In this document: piece by piece, positions 34,600 through 44,878 of the stretch
Layout of the letters: each line of letters opens with the position of its first letter
Position numbering within the stretch: position 1 is the stretch's first letter
Assembly (NCBI GenBank): GCA_958496175.1
Contig: OY292276.1
Location: 54,697,080 to 54,761,079 of the forward strand
DNA: 64,000 bases
DNA from: Sisyra terminalis
Lineage: Eukaryota > Arthropoda > Insecta > Neuroptera > Sisyridae
Direction: 5' to 3'
Position numbers and translations under genes: made by a program
The notes under the pieces: generated by a model
The model's database searches: none
What the model was told of the DNA's origin: nothing
What the model saw: the letters and a program-made list of their open reading frames with translations, nothing else

Positions 34600-35600
34600 G
34601 ATTTGATTAATGTGGTTTTAGTAGACATGTTGTCAGATTCGCTGGGGACTTGCCAAGGATAACCATCCATTGACGATCCTTAAACCACTTAAAAACACTT
34701 TTGTGTTATTTGATATCTGTCAATATTGGTTTCGATTTACAGAAGAGCTCTTTATGCCACTCTTCATCGAAAGCTTTTTTTGTGTCCGAAAAAAATACCT
34801 AGTCCGATGTATCTGTAAAGGACTAGAGTCTTAGGGTGTAAAACCATATTGTTCATTTGGGACGTATTCGGTGGTTTGCTGGAGAATGCATAGGAGTAGA
34901 AGTTTTATAAAAATCTTTCGGAAAATAATTGGTATAACTAGTTTTCTGGATTTTTGTTGGATTTGTTTGACTTATGGATCATTAAAACGGTTGCTTTCTT
35001 CCATTGGTTGGGAAAATTTATCGTACAAATGATAACATCATTATATATAGGTGTCAGTTAAATCTATAAGCTTTCGAGGTATTGCTTTGAAGAGGTATTT
35101 ATTTCATCAATTCCTGAAGTTTTATTTTTTTTTTAATTTTATTTTTAGCTTTTTTTTTACTTTACTTTTCTTTTCTTTACTAGAAGCAGTACTTCTACGT
35201 TTTGATATTCTGTTGTTTTGTGGTTTTAAGACTTCTGTTTTGTACCAGAAGCTTTACTACCACCTGTATGTTTCTTATCAGTATCGTTATTGCTATGTTT
35301 ATTTCTTTAGAAGTTTTAAGCACAATGTTTAGTTTTGTAATTATTTGTACGATTTTTTCGTAGATTTTCCAGTGGAAAAGATACTGAAAAAGGGACAGTT
35401 TGATTTGGCTTTGGTTACAGTTCAGAATTATAACCATAATCAAAGGATAGTGGTCGAAACTTAGTTCATATTTTACTGATGGTACCTTTCAAAAGTTTGC
35501 TATATTTTTTCGTATATAAAAGTCTAAAATATCAGGAGTTTTGTTAGAATCAGGAAAGAATGTGGGCTTAGTTGGATGGCAAAATCTTCACGTGCAATTG
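34600..35600 (-). pseudogene. Jockey-like LINE ORF2 fragment (endonuclease end and reverse transcriptase)
   Basis: Read on the minus strand from 35600: PTKPTFFPDSNKTPDILDFY then ELSFDHYPLIMVI, the end of an apurinic-type endonuclease (the usual SSDHxPV motif). Further down come FPNQWKKATVLMIHKSNKSN and PENYR (reverse transcriptase block 1), then KKAFDEEWHKELFCK (the AFDxVWHxGL block) and KWFKDRQWMVILG. Frame breaks separate these blocks and the YADD block is absent. This is the best preserved LINE coding stretch in the window and is clearly dead. Confidence 0.85.
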
Positions 35601-36239
35601 TTAAATTATGTCACAAAACAATTAGGCGTTTGGAAAAAAAAGTTATTGATTTTTTTATATATTTTAAAACTAAATTATGAATTATTTTGATAATAAATGC
35701 AAACAAAGTAAAAAAAACGTTTTTCAACTAGTTATAAGCAATTTAAAAGTGATAATATTTCACTTAGGACAATATTTAACTAAATAGTTAAACATTTGTT
35801 AAAATCGCATGCAGATAAAAACAAATAACACTATAGTATGTACTACCATGTATCAAACATTTTAAGAAGTAAAAAGAATTTTAAAATAAAAAATAATATT
35901 TCAAAAAATAAGTCACGTAACTATGCAATTATGTTAAAGGAATTTCACATTAGTACAATGTCAAGCATTTTAACTTACATATTGTCAAATAAAATCCCAA
36001 TTTCGGTGAAAAAAAATTGTTTTACGCATTTAATTTTATTGAATAAACAATGTGTGATAAGAGATTTATAAAAGCTCACTCATATAATATTCTTAGTGTG
36101 GATTTTTTTATGATTAATAATCGGTTTTCTGAAAAATGATATTTAGTTTAATTCAGCTAAAATAAGAGGTGCAAAAGTATCAATATAAGTTGGTTTATTA
36201 ATATAAGTAAAAACTAAGTATTTTTTTATAAAATCTATT
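35601..36239. other. AT-rich sequence, no gene supported
   Basis: The 77-aa frame at 35838-36071 is Ile/Lys/Asn-rich with no resemblance to a family. I treat it as chance. Confidence 0.35.
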
Positions 36240-36370
36240 TCATTTACGCATAGGGTTTCACGTGAAAGTAACGGTGATAAGGCTATAGGCTATGCTCAAC
36301 TTCAACGCAAGCATAGGGCTTGCATAGCTAAAAAGCCCATACGCCTAGAACCCAAAGCTCGGACTAAATC
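36240..36370. repeat. GC-richer cluster of short CATAGGG/CCTATGC-type repeats
   Basis: Short direct and inverted copies of a GCATAGGGCTTG-like word crowd this stretch (for example GGCTATAGGCTATGC and AAGCATAGGGCTTGCATAG). It resembles the subterminal repeat block of a DNA transposon and may be one end of the Mutator-like element whose coding relic starts near 36950. No opposite end was matched. Confidence 0.4.
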
Positions 36371-36949
36371 ATATTCCATTACTTTAATTATCGACGAAAA
36401 ATTCAAAAAAAAATGACGTTCAATGCCTTGATTGTGCAGCTTTGTCAGATACTAGAGCTTTTACACTAGCAAATTTAATATCATTAGTACCTATTAATCA
36501 TTTTCATATACGTACATTTGATATACAGGTGGTTGTAAATATGCCTTAGCATAACTGATGGGATGTTATTTAAATATATGCCGAAAAAAGCGAAAATCAC
36601 GTCAAAAAAGTGAGTTTTAACGTCACATAATAAGAAGGAACAATTCTTTCATAAAAAGTACAGAAAAATATTAAATTGGACATCTATGTATGAAAAAAAC
36701 TGCAACAATGGTTATTTAAAAGCATTAAAATTTAATTTATAGCATTATAATGTAAAATTATTTTAAATATGAAGAACAACATCTAAATATTATAATAGGT
36801 TAGAAGAAAAGTTTAGATTTGCAATTTATCTACCAATTTAAAGTCAAATTAAAAAGATTTTTTTGATCATAAATTAAAATTGATATTAATACTGGTATAC
36901 CTAGCAAATTGATTAATTTATAAGTAACAAACAAAGTGATTTTATAAAC

Positions 36950-37686
36950 GTGCAATAATAAACAAACTTTTGTAAAGGTAGCAGGACTTTTCGAAGAAAA
37001 GTGGTTAGAAACAGTTCCAGAATTTATTAATTATTTCAATATTACGTGGTTAAAATCATATCAAAATTAGTTCGATGGTACAGCATCAGAATATCTAAGT
37101 ATAAACAATGGAATTGAATCTACCAATTCCTTAATTAAAAAAGAATTCATTTTAAGAGATCGTTTATCTGTTTCTCAATTTTTAAATAAATTAAATTGTT
37201 TACTCTAATTAAATGATCTATGAACAGAAATTCAGAGCTGCAATTATACAAAAATTTTTCTGTGAATCCAACAGTTCCTTTAAAAGAATGGACCGAATTT
37301 TATCATTGGGCATTGCAAAACAAGAAAATAATAAAATTGTATAATACATATTATGTATGTACTTCAAATTTGAATTATAAAAGTATAACTTCAGAATTGA
37401 TAACCAAATTTATTACTGAAAACTGGGAAACTTTTGAAGATATTGAACAGAGTTTTTATGGCACCTGGGCGTTTAATTATAGATGTATATAAGATGTAAT
37501 ATAAGTAAATGCAGTTGTACGTGTCCAATATATCAAAAAAAAAATTTAAGTGCAAACATAATTGGGTCTTCTTATCCGTTTGAAAAAAAAAATAAAGTTC
37601 CTGAGGAAGCTAAATGTATTCCTTTAGGACAAGAACGTAACTGTGGGCGTCCATCAAAAGCAAAGAAAGATTTAATATTTCAATAA
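36950..37686 (+). pseudogene. Mutator-like (MULE) transposase C-terminal remnant with SWIM-type region
   Basis: The plus strand encodes, with stops, LFEEKWLETVPEFINYF, NNGIESTNSLIKKEF, LRDRLSVSQFL, then in the frame 37220-37492 WTEFYHWALQNKKI, and in 37483-37686 CSCTCPIYQKKN followed by CIPLGQERNCGRPSKAKKDL. The order (NNxxESTNxxIK, LRxRxxxxxFL, CxCxxFQKK, GRPxKAKxAL) is that of MULE transposases with a C-terminal SWIM zinc-binding motif. The CxH half of the SWIM motif is degenerate. The DDE core is not recognisable upstream. Confidence 0.75.
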
Positions 37687-38029
37687 ATTTACTTATTTGA
37701 CCTCAAAATGTTCGCTACTTCCCATACAAAGTTTGAAAACCGGCCCTTGGATGGCCCATCGCCGGGCGAGGGATGATAATTAACGGCCAATCATTGGCGT
37801 CTTCTAATGGCCCATGGACGGCTGAATATACAAATGATAACAACGGCCCATTAATGGCAGTTGATTATCGGCCGATTAATGAGCCCAGTAATGGGCCACG
37901 TATTATTCAAATCATCGGCCGATTGATGGCAGTTGATCATCGGCCGATTGATGGCAGTTGACCATCGGCCGGTTATTGGGCTTAGCAATGGGCCACGTAC
38001 TATTTAAAATATAAGCAAACAATCAAATC

Positions 38030-38325
38030 TTTCCTCTTTATAATATTAGATTGATAAATTATATCTCGTGGACACCCGAAACTTTCCTTTCCCTATATGC
38101 TGATGATACAGTAATTTTTGCATCCTCCTGAAGAGCTGATACAGTGGCCAACAAAATAGTCCCTTAAAAAGAATAATGATTTTTTTTAAAAAATGGAAAA
38201 TAAAGACCAATTATAACAAAACTAAAGTTATCCTATTCACTAGAAGAAGACTTAACAAGCATTAGAAGGGATTAATAAATGGGAAAAATATAGAATGGGC
38301 AAAAACAGTTAGATTAGTTAGTTAG
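38030..38325 (+). pseudogene. Jockey-like LINE reverse transcriptase fragment nested in the transposon
   Basis: Plus-strand reading gives FPLYADDTVIFASS (the catalytic YADD block), ADTVANKIV, then FKKWKIKTNYNKTKVILFTR. This is the usual order after the YADD motif in Jockey-type enzymes. It ends near 38325, where the host element's own frame is cut off. Confidence 0.85.
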
Positions 38326-38617
38326 ATTTAGTTTCTAGTAAAGCTTGTGCTGTTTTGGGCAACGTTGGATGTCCATCTCTCAATATTAATAATAACTCCG
38401 AAATAACATTTAATTGAAGACTGTTTATATTTTTCACAGCCCAGTTTCGTAATTTTTCTTGGAAATCAATATTAGAATCCGTATCAATTTCTACACCGTT
38501 GAGATTTTCACAGTCACTATTTATACTAATATCACTATTTATAGGACTCTCATAAATATTATCGTCGATTTGAGAGGTTATATCAGTGTCACCGGCATCA
38601 TTGTAAACATTTGTCAC
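38318..38617 (-). pseudogene. Transposon-encoded protein, N-terminal part, truncated
   Basis: A 99-residue frame: an acidic N-terminus (NDAGDTDITSQIDDN) followed by FQEKLRNWAVKNINSLQLNV and LLLILRDGHPTLPKTAQALL. The second half matches a conserved block (LxxWAxxxxIsxxaLxxLLxILrxxHPxLPKxxxxLL) found at the N-terminus of transposon proteins in many insect genomes. I know this block only as transposon-associated. The frame ends where the LINE fragment begins. Confidence 0.65.
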
Positions 38618-39499
38618 ATCCTCCTTTTCTACATTTTCAATTTCAGAGTTTTTACTTTGTTGTTGGCAACTATTTTTTTAAATTAAAAACTATTTAAATT
38701 AAATGCTGTATTTAATTAATCTTGATAATAATATTGTCAGCAACCTACAATGATAAAGGTAACAAACGACTGAAAAACAGTTGATTTACATTATACTGCG
38801 CCTGCGCAACGAATTATAGATTGCATTATCGGCTGGAGCACGGCCGTTGATCAGCCGATAATCAGTCAAAAGAAATTCTTTCTGCATTAAATATTTTTAA
38901 TTACAATTAAGGACTTTAAAAACTCTAATAAATAAAATATTTAATGCAGATGTTATGTAACCACCGGTTTCATATCAGAACACGGCGTTAACAACTATAA
39001 CTACATTTTTTTTTAATTACTCAGAAATTATTTGTTAATGAGCAATTTAACTGAAAGAATAGTAGTGAAATTTTTTTACGTTCGAAAAATACAAAATAAT
39101 AATTTTAAAAAAAATAAATAAAAAATAAAAAAACTTTTTAAAAACAATATTTTATTGATTATAAATGCCAGTAATCAACCAGAATTGGGCCATTACTAAT
39201 AGCCAATACTTGGCCGATCGCTGGCAGATGGACATCGGCCGATTTACGGCATTTTTTCCATCGACGGCGACTTCGTATGGGTTGGCGTTTTTATTTCTAT
39301 TTGGTACATGCTTGTATTGTTTTAAACTTAATTTATGCATCTATTTGATCTATGTTGGAGTTAAATGTTTAAATCTGGCATGTAAATCACCTATTTAAAA
39401 AATTAAATATCTGGTGTTATTTAACATATTTTCATGTGCACTTATACCATATATACCCCTTATTCATATGAACCCATTAAGAAGACAAGATCCAACCCC

Positions 39500-40360
39500 G
39501 ATTGAAATAGCTCCCTACTAGAAAATGTCTCGATTTTCAGGTGTTAGCTTTGCTATAAAATATATTGAAGCTCAAAATCTCACGAAAAAAACAAATCCGG
39601 TTCCAGTTGACGATAACAATACGTTTTTGCAAACAGTGATTCAATTCGCAAAAAATCAACAAATAAATTGTCAAATTGGATAACTGAATTTTGATTTAAT
39701 GATCAAGAATCCATATAATTTATCACTGCATCATCTTAGTTGTGTTTTCACAAAAATTCTGGAACGCAAGTTGATAAATTTTTGAAACTTTCTGAAGTTA
39801 AAAATGAAAATTGAAATGTGCGAAAAAATTGAACAACAAACATGATAACAAAGCGAATGTGCAATATGGCATGAACTTCATTATGGATGCATTTTTGCAT
39901 CAAAATTTTATAAAACTGCTCATTCTAAAACTGACAATGGTTCATTTTTTCAGCAAGTTATTGATGCAAGTAAAGTGCTTAAGACTAGTGTTATGGTACG
40001 GGAGAAAGAATTAGTATAAGATGTCTTCAAAGTATTAGAAGAAAAATTAGAAATATAAATTACTCGTCCAAGGATGTATCTACTACCTACTCATCCCATT
40101 TTTGCAGCATCTCCCGAAGGATTTACATATAAAGCTTTCCTTTAAGTTAAATGTCCTTTCGATCAAAAACATTGAGCAAATTTTTTACCAAAAAATAAAA
40201 TTAATTTTAGGTGCATTGGGAAAGTGCAGTTACAAATATTGTTGACCGGTAAAAGAAAACGGATATTTTGCGTCGCTAATCCGGATTTTGAGAAAAATCA
40301 AAATATTTATATTAAAAGTATAAAGTACAATGTAGCTCATACGCAAGCTTGAATTCAAGA
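39500..40360 (+). pseudogene. YqaJ-type (lambda-exonuclease-like) nuclease relic from a transposon
   Basis: Across broken frames the plus strand shows SFAIKYIEAQNLTKK, then near 40080-40115 LLPTHPIFAASPEG (usual HPFLAASPDG), then VKCPFDQKH (usual EVKCPF), then GKVQLQILLTGKRKRIFCVA and NPDFEKNQNI (usual YQLQxQLxxTGxxxxxFxV). The Asp and Glu-x-Lys motifs of YqaJ nucleases are partly preserved. Such domains are carried by large insect DNA transposons. It is unclear whether this belongs to the neighbouring CACTA-like element. Confidence 0.72.
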
Positions 40361-41027
40361 AGCATTGTTGTTTCGGCCAATAAATAAATATCCAAAATTC
40401 TTAATATCAGAATCCATTTTTGGGGTATTGTTTATGTAATATTCGTACATGATGGCCCCAAACATGCATGATAACTTTTGAAATTTTACATTTCTGACAT
40501 TTTTTTAATCAACACATGATAACAATAAGAATTACTTAATGAAAACGTATAACATTGTATCGGCTGCATGTAATAATGATTTGAAATTAACAAAGTGACG
40601 TCACATGATGTTAAATGTAAATAACTATTTTTAAACGGTTATAACTTTTGAATAACAGTAAGGAAAAGAAAACCAAAAGTAGTAGTGTTATAAAACTCAT
40701 ATATGAACTTTTGATTTATGACAACAAATTTTTTTTCTGCAAAAGCTCTATTGAGCTTTAGGATTCATGACATTGGATTCAAAAAATTGGTGTTCACTGT
40801 TGAAATTCCATCTCAAAAGGTATTTTGCTTTAAGAACATATTTTTGAAATTGGTTAATTTAATGCAATTGTTTGTAGCTTAAGAAAATGATCCAATTTGG
40901 TACTTATTCTGATTTAAACTAATTTGAATTCGCGAAACTTGGATATTCTCTGCAACTATTATAATTATATGTAGGTGGTATAACGTTATGTTAAATCCAT
41001 GTTGTTTAAGTCCTTGTCTTTTTAAAT
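40361..41027. other. Intronic AT-rich sequence
   Basis: Nothing recognisable. Confidence 0.35.
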
Positions 41028-41319
41028 ATAATAATTGAATTGTGGGCAATAAGAATTATTATAACTGAGTTGAGCCATGTGTGTTTGTATTTTTTCAATA
41101 ATTTTTTTAAACAATTTTTTATTTATCAATGCCAAATTGTATTCTTGGTTTGTTGTTCTACCAGTTGGGTCATTTTACAGCTTATTTTTATGACATTTGT
41201 GGAGCAATTTTTAATTTTGAGCCCTGAAGAAGTCAGAAATGACTGACGAAACGTTGGCGATTAAATAAATAATATTCCACAAGAAGCTTCGTCCTTATTG
41301 CCCACAATTCAATTATTAT
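41028..41319 (+). mobile_element. 292-bp element with perfect 26-bp inverted ends, family F4
   Basis: Bases 41028-41053 and 41294-41319 are exact inverse copies (ATAATAATTGAATTGTGGGC and the following AATAAG). The interior carries one hammerhead-like motif near the right end. A 68-aa frame inside is Phe/Leu-rich and is not a known protein. Confidence 0.8.
41210..41265 (+). ncRNA. Hammerhead-like ribozyme motif, F4 (best example)
   Basis: Every core position fits: stem I 5' strand TTTAAT-TTTGA-GCC (41210-41223), CTGAAGA (41224-41230), one extra A, stem II GTCAG-AAATGA-CTGAC (41232-41247, five perfect pairs), GAAA (41248-41251), CGT, T at the cleavage position (41255), then GGC-G-ATTAAA (41256-41265). 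GCC pairs with GGC and TTTAAT pairs with ATTAAA. Stem III is only the self-complementary ACGT. This is the arrangement of minimal type I hammerheads described from Penelope-like elements. Compared with the textbook core it has one extra A before stem II. Confidence 0.65.
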
Positions 41320-42185
41320 GTTTTGTTCAATCTTTATCTTTACATTGTCTACTCGGATAGTCTGCTCCAAGAATTGTGTTAAAGTAAAGATTTTCTTTGC
41401 TTATTTCGATAGAAGCTAAGGAGAAAGTTACAACTTTAATACATAACTTTTTACTAAGTTTTTTTTCTTATTTGAATCTCAAAAAAAATGCATCGAATTA
41501 AGAAATTATAGCTGAAGAAACTCATATCTTCGTTTTCTCCGCAATTCAAACCAATTTTCTTAAACAACTCTCCGAAATCTGAACGGAAAAATCTAAAAAA
41601 AACGAAAGGAAACATCAATCAAAAATTCGTGGAATTTTGTCAAAAAATTCAACGATTTTCTGTGATATTCCAGCTAGATTAACTACATGTAATATTATTT
41701 TTTGATTTTCATAATTAGAACGACTGGTTAATGTACATGAAAATCGATGTAAAACCGGTTTGGAAAATCTAGACACTACATTTTAATTTAAATAATTCTA
41801 GCGAATAAATGTATACAGAGTACAAAAAATAAAATTTAAGCTTTACATTTTTATGAGTGTTGGAAAAATTATTGCGTAGACGTATTGATTATATCAAAAG
41901 ATAATTACGGTTTTTTTCGTGTCTGCGTTTTTTTTTTGAATTAGATAAAATATACGCGTGGAAATAATTATTAGAGGACACGTCGCAAATAAAAATGCAA
42001 GCTTCAATGGTAAAAAGTATTAAAAGATAAAAGCTAGACAGTTTAATTTTCAATGGAAAAATGAGAAAAAATATCGTTAATAATCTCATACATGTTAGCT
42101 ATTGGATTTTGTAGTCAAGAATGTCTTCAAAAAGATTTTAACTTTTACGATATTTACTATTCAAGTCGTTTAATTTCTTTTATAG
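41320..42185. other. End of the 25.5-kb intron
   Basis: AT-rich. It ends at the acceptor TTTCTTTTATAG (42185). The upstream codons that extend the next frame back to 42092 are intronic. Confidence 0.6.
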
Positions 42186-42733
42186 AATTTGCTGATCAAA
42201 CTCAAGAAAAAATCATGGATGGAATGGAATACGTAAAAGACAAAGTTTCCGATGGGATGAGTACCGTGGAGCACGGCCTAAACACGACAATGGGAACCAT
42301 TGGTGACTCTTTGGGAATGCATCGGGACGAAATAAACAACGAACTAGAAACCAAAATGACCGATATGGAGGAATCAGCCACTCAAGCCATCGCCGACCAA
42401 ATGTCCGACGCCGAAACTGTAATAGCCAGTGAAGAAACTGAACAAATGCTCGATGACGTTCTAACCGAAACGAAAGAAATGGCCGAAGAAGTGGCCGAAA
42501 CCATGGAAGAAGCTGCCACAACTGCTGCCGAATCTGTCGAAAACGCAGCCGAAGAAATGGTCGACACAGCCGAAAAAACCATAATCAAACTGGGAGACGA
42601 AGTGGACGAAACTATTCAATGCATCAAAATTGAAGGTGGTGAAAATATGGAGGAAGAAAAACCCATGGAAATGGGCGATGGCGACGAGAAAAAAGACGAC
42701 GAAAAAGAAACGGATGGACAGGAAGAGCCGTAA
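42186..42733 (+). CDS. Exon 2: acidic Ala/Glu-rich helical protein; short-isoform stop overlaps a splice donor
   Basis: The exon continues from exon 1 as EFADQTQEKIMDGMEYVKDK, then amphipathic segments with 11-residue-like spacing (VSDGMSTVEHGL, MGTIGDSLGMH), a long run rich in Ala, Glu, Thr and Met (ETKEMAEEVAETMEEAATT), and an acidic tail (EEEKPMEMGDGDEKKDDEK). No enzyme motif or membrane helix is visible. The N-terminal lipid anchor plus extended amphipathic helices suggest a peripheral membrane or scaffold role, which is inference. GC content and codon use differ sharply from the AT-rich flanks. Read straight through, TAA at 42731-42733 ends a 214-aa protein. The same bases form a consensus donor, GAAGAGCC|GTAAGT, so splicing at 42729 would remove the stop. 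I do not recognise the family. Confidence 0.82.
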
Positions 42734-42875
42734 GTCGTATTACATGTGAGTTTATATTCAATCCACAAACCCAAGCCTCAATCCCAAAATTCGCTAGTCA
42801 TGGTTTATCTTTTTTAATTTCCACTTTCATAATCCAGTCTGGTGATTTTCAGTTAAGTTATCTATTTTCGGGCAG

Positions 42876-43104
42876 GACAAGCTCACCAACGCTTTGGGAA
42901 CAGGCCCACGATGCGATTCTTCTGAAAGCTCCGCGGCCAGCCATTGACATTTCTAATGACATATTTGGACGATTTCGAGCAGCCGATATTTCGACCACCA
43001 CTTTCCTCAGCCATGATCAGGCCGAATATGGCCGTTTTGAACGTCTGGCACAGGCTACCTGCCGTTTGAGCGATGATCAACCGGCGACATGGTCACAATC
43101 GTAA
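42876..43104 (+). CDS. Exon 3: alternative C-terminus of the same gene (long isoform)
   Basis: After a 146-base intron (42730-42875) the acceptor TTTTCGGGCAG leads into a frame that fits the phase left by exon 2: CC|G gives Pro, then TSSPTLWEQAHDAILLKAPR, PAIDISNDIFGRFRAAD, and ends RLSDDQPATWSQS before TAA at 43102-43104. The sum of the coding parts (97 + 544 + 229) is 870 bases, exactly 290 codons. The stretch is GC-rich and stop-free for 76 codons in the one phase that splicing requires. Frames on the other strand are shadows. The new tail is not acidic, unlike exon 2, so the two isoforms would differ in charge and possibly in partner binding. Confidence 0.7.
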
Positions 43105-43355
43105 ATTTTAAAATTCCCACAACACTTGTTCCAAGCCAAAATGTACATGTAGGTATTCTAGAAAAGGGTTCAAAAGGTGACACTATAGAGATGAATTTTT
43201 GCCCTTTAAAGATTAGAGATATCAAATTCATGATTTCTACATCATCCACTTGTTTTTTTTGGAAATGTAGAATGCAAGACTTTAGCCAGGGGATACTTGA
43301 AAAATTTGATGTCTAGTACAGATAAAACCCGGGAAATTTAAATTATTTTTTTGTA
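43105..43355. other. Probable 3' UTR and downstream sequence
   Basis: No canonical AATAAA was found close to the 43104 stop. The transcript end is unknown. Confidence 0.3.
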
Positions 43356-44240
43356 GAAGAATTAACTCTCTTTTTGTAAGAATCTGTGGTTATACCATAC
43401 ATCATAAAGCGATTGAATGACATTTCTATTTTCATCAAAAATTTAGTGATTTTTTACTCCTTTTTTTACCGAGAGAGCAAAATGGACTCCAAATTGCAGT
43501 CCTGAAAATATTGTATGGGTATACGACAAAATTGAACTTATGATGAGAATATTGATGGGTAATCTGGTCACCTTTTCAATGGTGTTAACAAAAATTTTCA
43601 CTTCAATCGCTTTATGATATTCTAGACAAAAACCAGAACTAAACAAAATGAGGAAGAGTATAAACCATACTGTTATAAAAAATATTTTGTTGGAAACTTG
43701 ATTCCTGCTTTTTCTTTGTCTGAACCATAGAAATATCTTATGATAACAAACGGTAAATCAGGTAAAAAATTCGAGGCTGAGTACAAAAGATTTATCTCTC
43801 TTTCTTCTTCCGTATCACCTTTGCTTTTTGGAAGAATCTGTGATTATTTTGTACATCATGAAGCGATTGAAAGAATGAGGAATGAACATTTCTATTTTCT
43901 TCAAAAATTTAGTTCTTTTTCGCGCTTTTTTCATTTTACCGAGAGAACAAAATGGACACCAAATTGCAGTCCTGAAAATATTGTATGGGAATACCATAAA
44001 ATTGAAATTATAATGGGAATATTGATGGGTAGAGTATAAGGATAGGATGGAAACCTTTTGAATGGTGATAACAAAATTTTTTCCTTCAATTGCTTTGTGA
44101 TATTTTAGATGAAAAACCAGAACTAAGGAAAATAGGGAAAAATAAAAACCATATTGAAATATAATCCTTGATATTTCTTTGTACCATAGAAATGTCTTAC
44201 GAGAACTCATGGTAAAAATACGAGACTATATAAAAATAGT
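43356..44240. repeat. Tandem duplication (period about 454 bp)
   Basis: Two units, 43356-43800 and 43801-44240, share GAATCTGTG, CATCATAAAGCGATTG, CCGAGAGAGCAAAATGGAC, AATTGCAGTCCTGAAAATAT and AAAACCAGAACTAA. Identity is roughly 85%. The frames of 67-131 aa within are not protein families. The second unit lacks a short stretch and has other indels. Confidence 0.82.
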
Positions 44241-44703
44241 CCATAAGTTGGTACCATAGAAATTGTGAACCAAATATTAAAGTTTTTTGGTACAATATTT
44301 TGTTAGGTATAACTCAAAATTGCTTCTGCTCTCTTGGGTCACCATGAGCTGGAAAATATCCATAAAGATCCAATTGGCAGCAGACCTGGCCAATTGGAAT
44401 TAGAAACAAGCAGGAAGAAGGGGCACTAGTTCTTTTAAAACGAAGTTCAGAGGAAATCTTAGGAGAGGTCCCAGAACAATGAATGAATGAATTGTTGGTT
44501 CTATGGTACCAATTTATACGTTTCTCTTTCCAATCTTGAAACTTTAAACTTTTGGTGCCCTATGAGTCACAGCATTTGTCTCAATAATTTCTTTGAACTG
44601 TATATCCAGGATAACCTTTGGGATCAAAATTTTGGCTTACCTTTTCTGTATGGTGTTTGATACTGATTATACAATATGTAAAATATATTGGGGTCTTACT
44701 TAT
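44241..44703. other. Intergenic sequence, no gene seen
   Basis: Somewhat less AT-rich around 44330-44480, but with no frame, repeat partner or RNA signature. Confidence 0.35.
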
Positions 44704-44776
44704 GTAATACAATTTACCAAAGCCAATAATAAACATAAATTTGAACTAAAGTTCAATCAAAAGAATTGCTGACGTA

Positions 44777-44830
44777 TTGCCAAAATACGTATTTAGATTG
44801 CCTAGCAATCTTTCTCAGTGGTCACCATGA
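44777..44830 (-). ncRNA. Hammerhead-like motif, F3 copy 2 left arm (degenerate)
   Basis: The minus strand reads CCA, CTGAGAA (G8 to A), an extra A, GATTGC-TAG-GCAATC (perfect 6-bp stem II), TAAA in place of GAAA, ATACGTAT, then TTTGGCAA. It preserves the ancestral stem II even though the core is damaged. Confidence 0.45.
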
Positions 44831-44878
44831 TGATTCTGTGAATCATCACAAACAGTTACGGAGTGGTTCCATACTACT

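Larger units (their letters stand above)
37721..39281 (-). mobile_element. DNA transposon with subterminal repeats (CACTA/EnSpm-like), interrupted by a LINE
   Basis: The terminal inverted repeats read CCCATACRAAGT at 37721 and at 39281 (inverse), and TT lies next to both ends. Both subterminal zones contain many copies of words such as ATCGGCCGATT, TGGCAGTTGA and TGGGCCACGTA in both orientations. These are GC-rich blocks unlike the rest of the window. A minus-strand frame (38318-38617) belongs to the element and a LINE fragment splits it. Subterminal repeats and a 2-bp target fit CACTA-type elements, but the superfamily call is tentative. Confidence 0.65.

Noticed and set aside
37773..37961. 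62-aa frame with repeated residues (NGP, GRLMAVDHRPID)
   Set aside because: It is a translation of the subterminal DNA repeats of the transposon, not a protein-coding gene.
42092..42185. Upstream ATG extension of the exon 2 frame (from 42092)
   Set aside because: The bases before 42186 are a polypyrimidine acceptor and AT-rich intron. Splicing from the 16.5-kb exon gives a better N-terminus and exact phase.
42213..42588. Minus-strand frames of 68 and 102 aa over the acidic-protein exon
   Set aside because: Shadows of the plus-strand exon. The plus strand has matching splice sites and a phase-consistent partner exon, and the minus frames do not.
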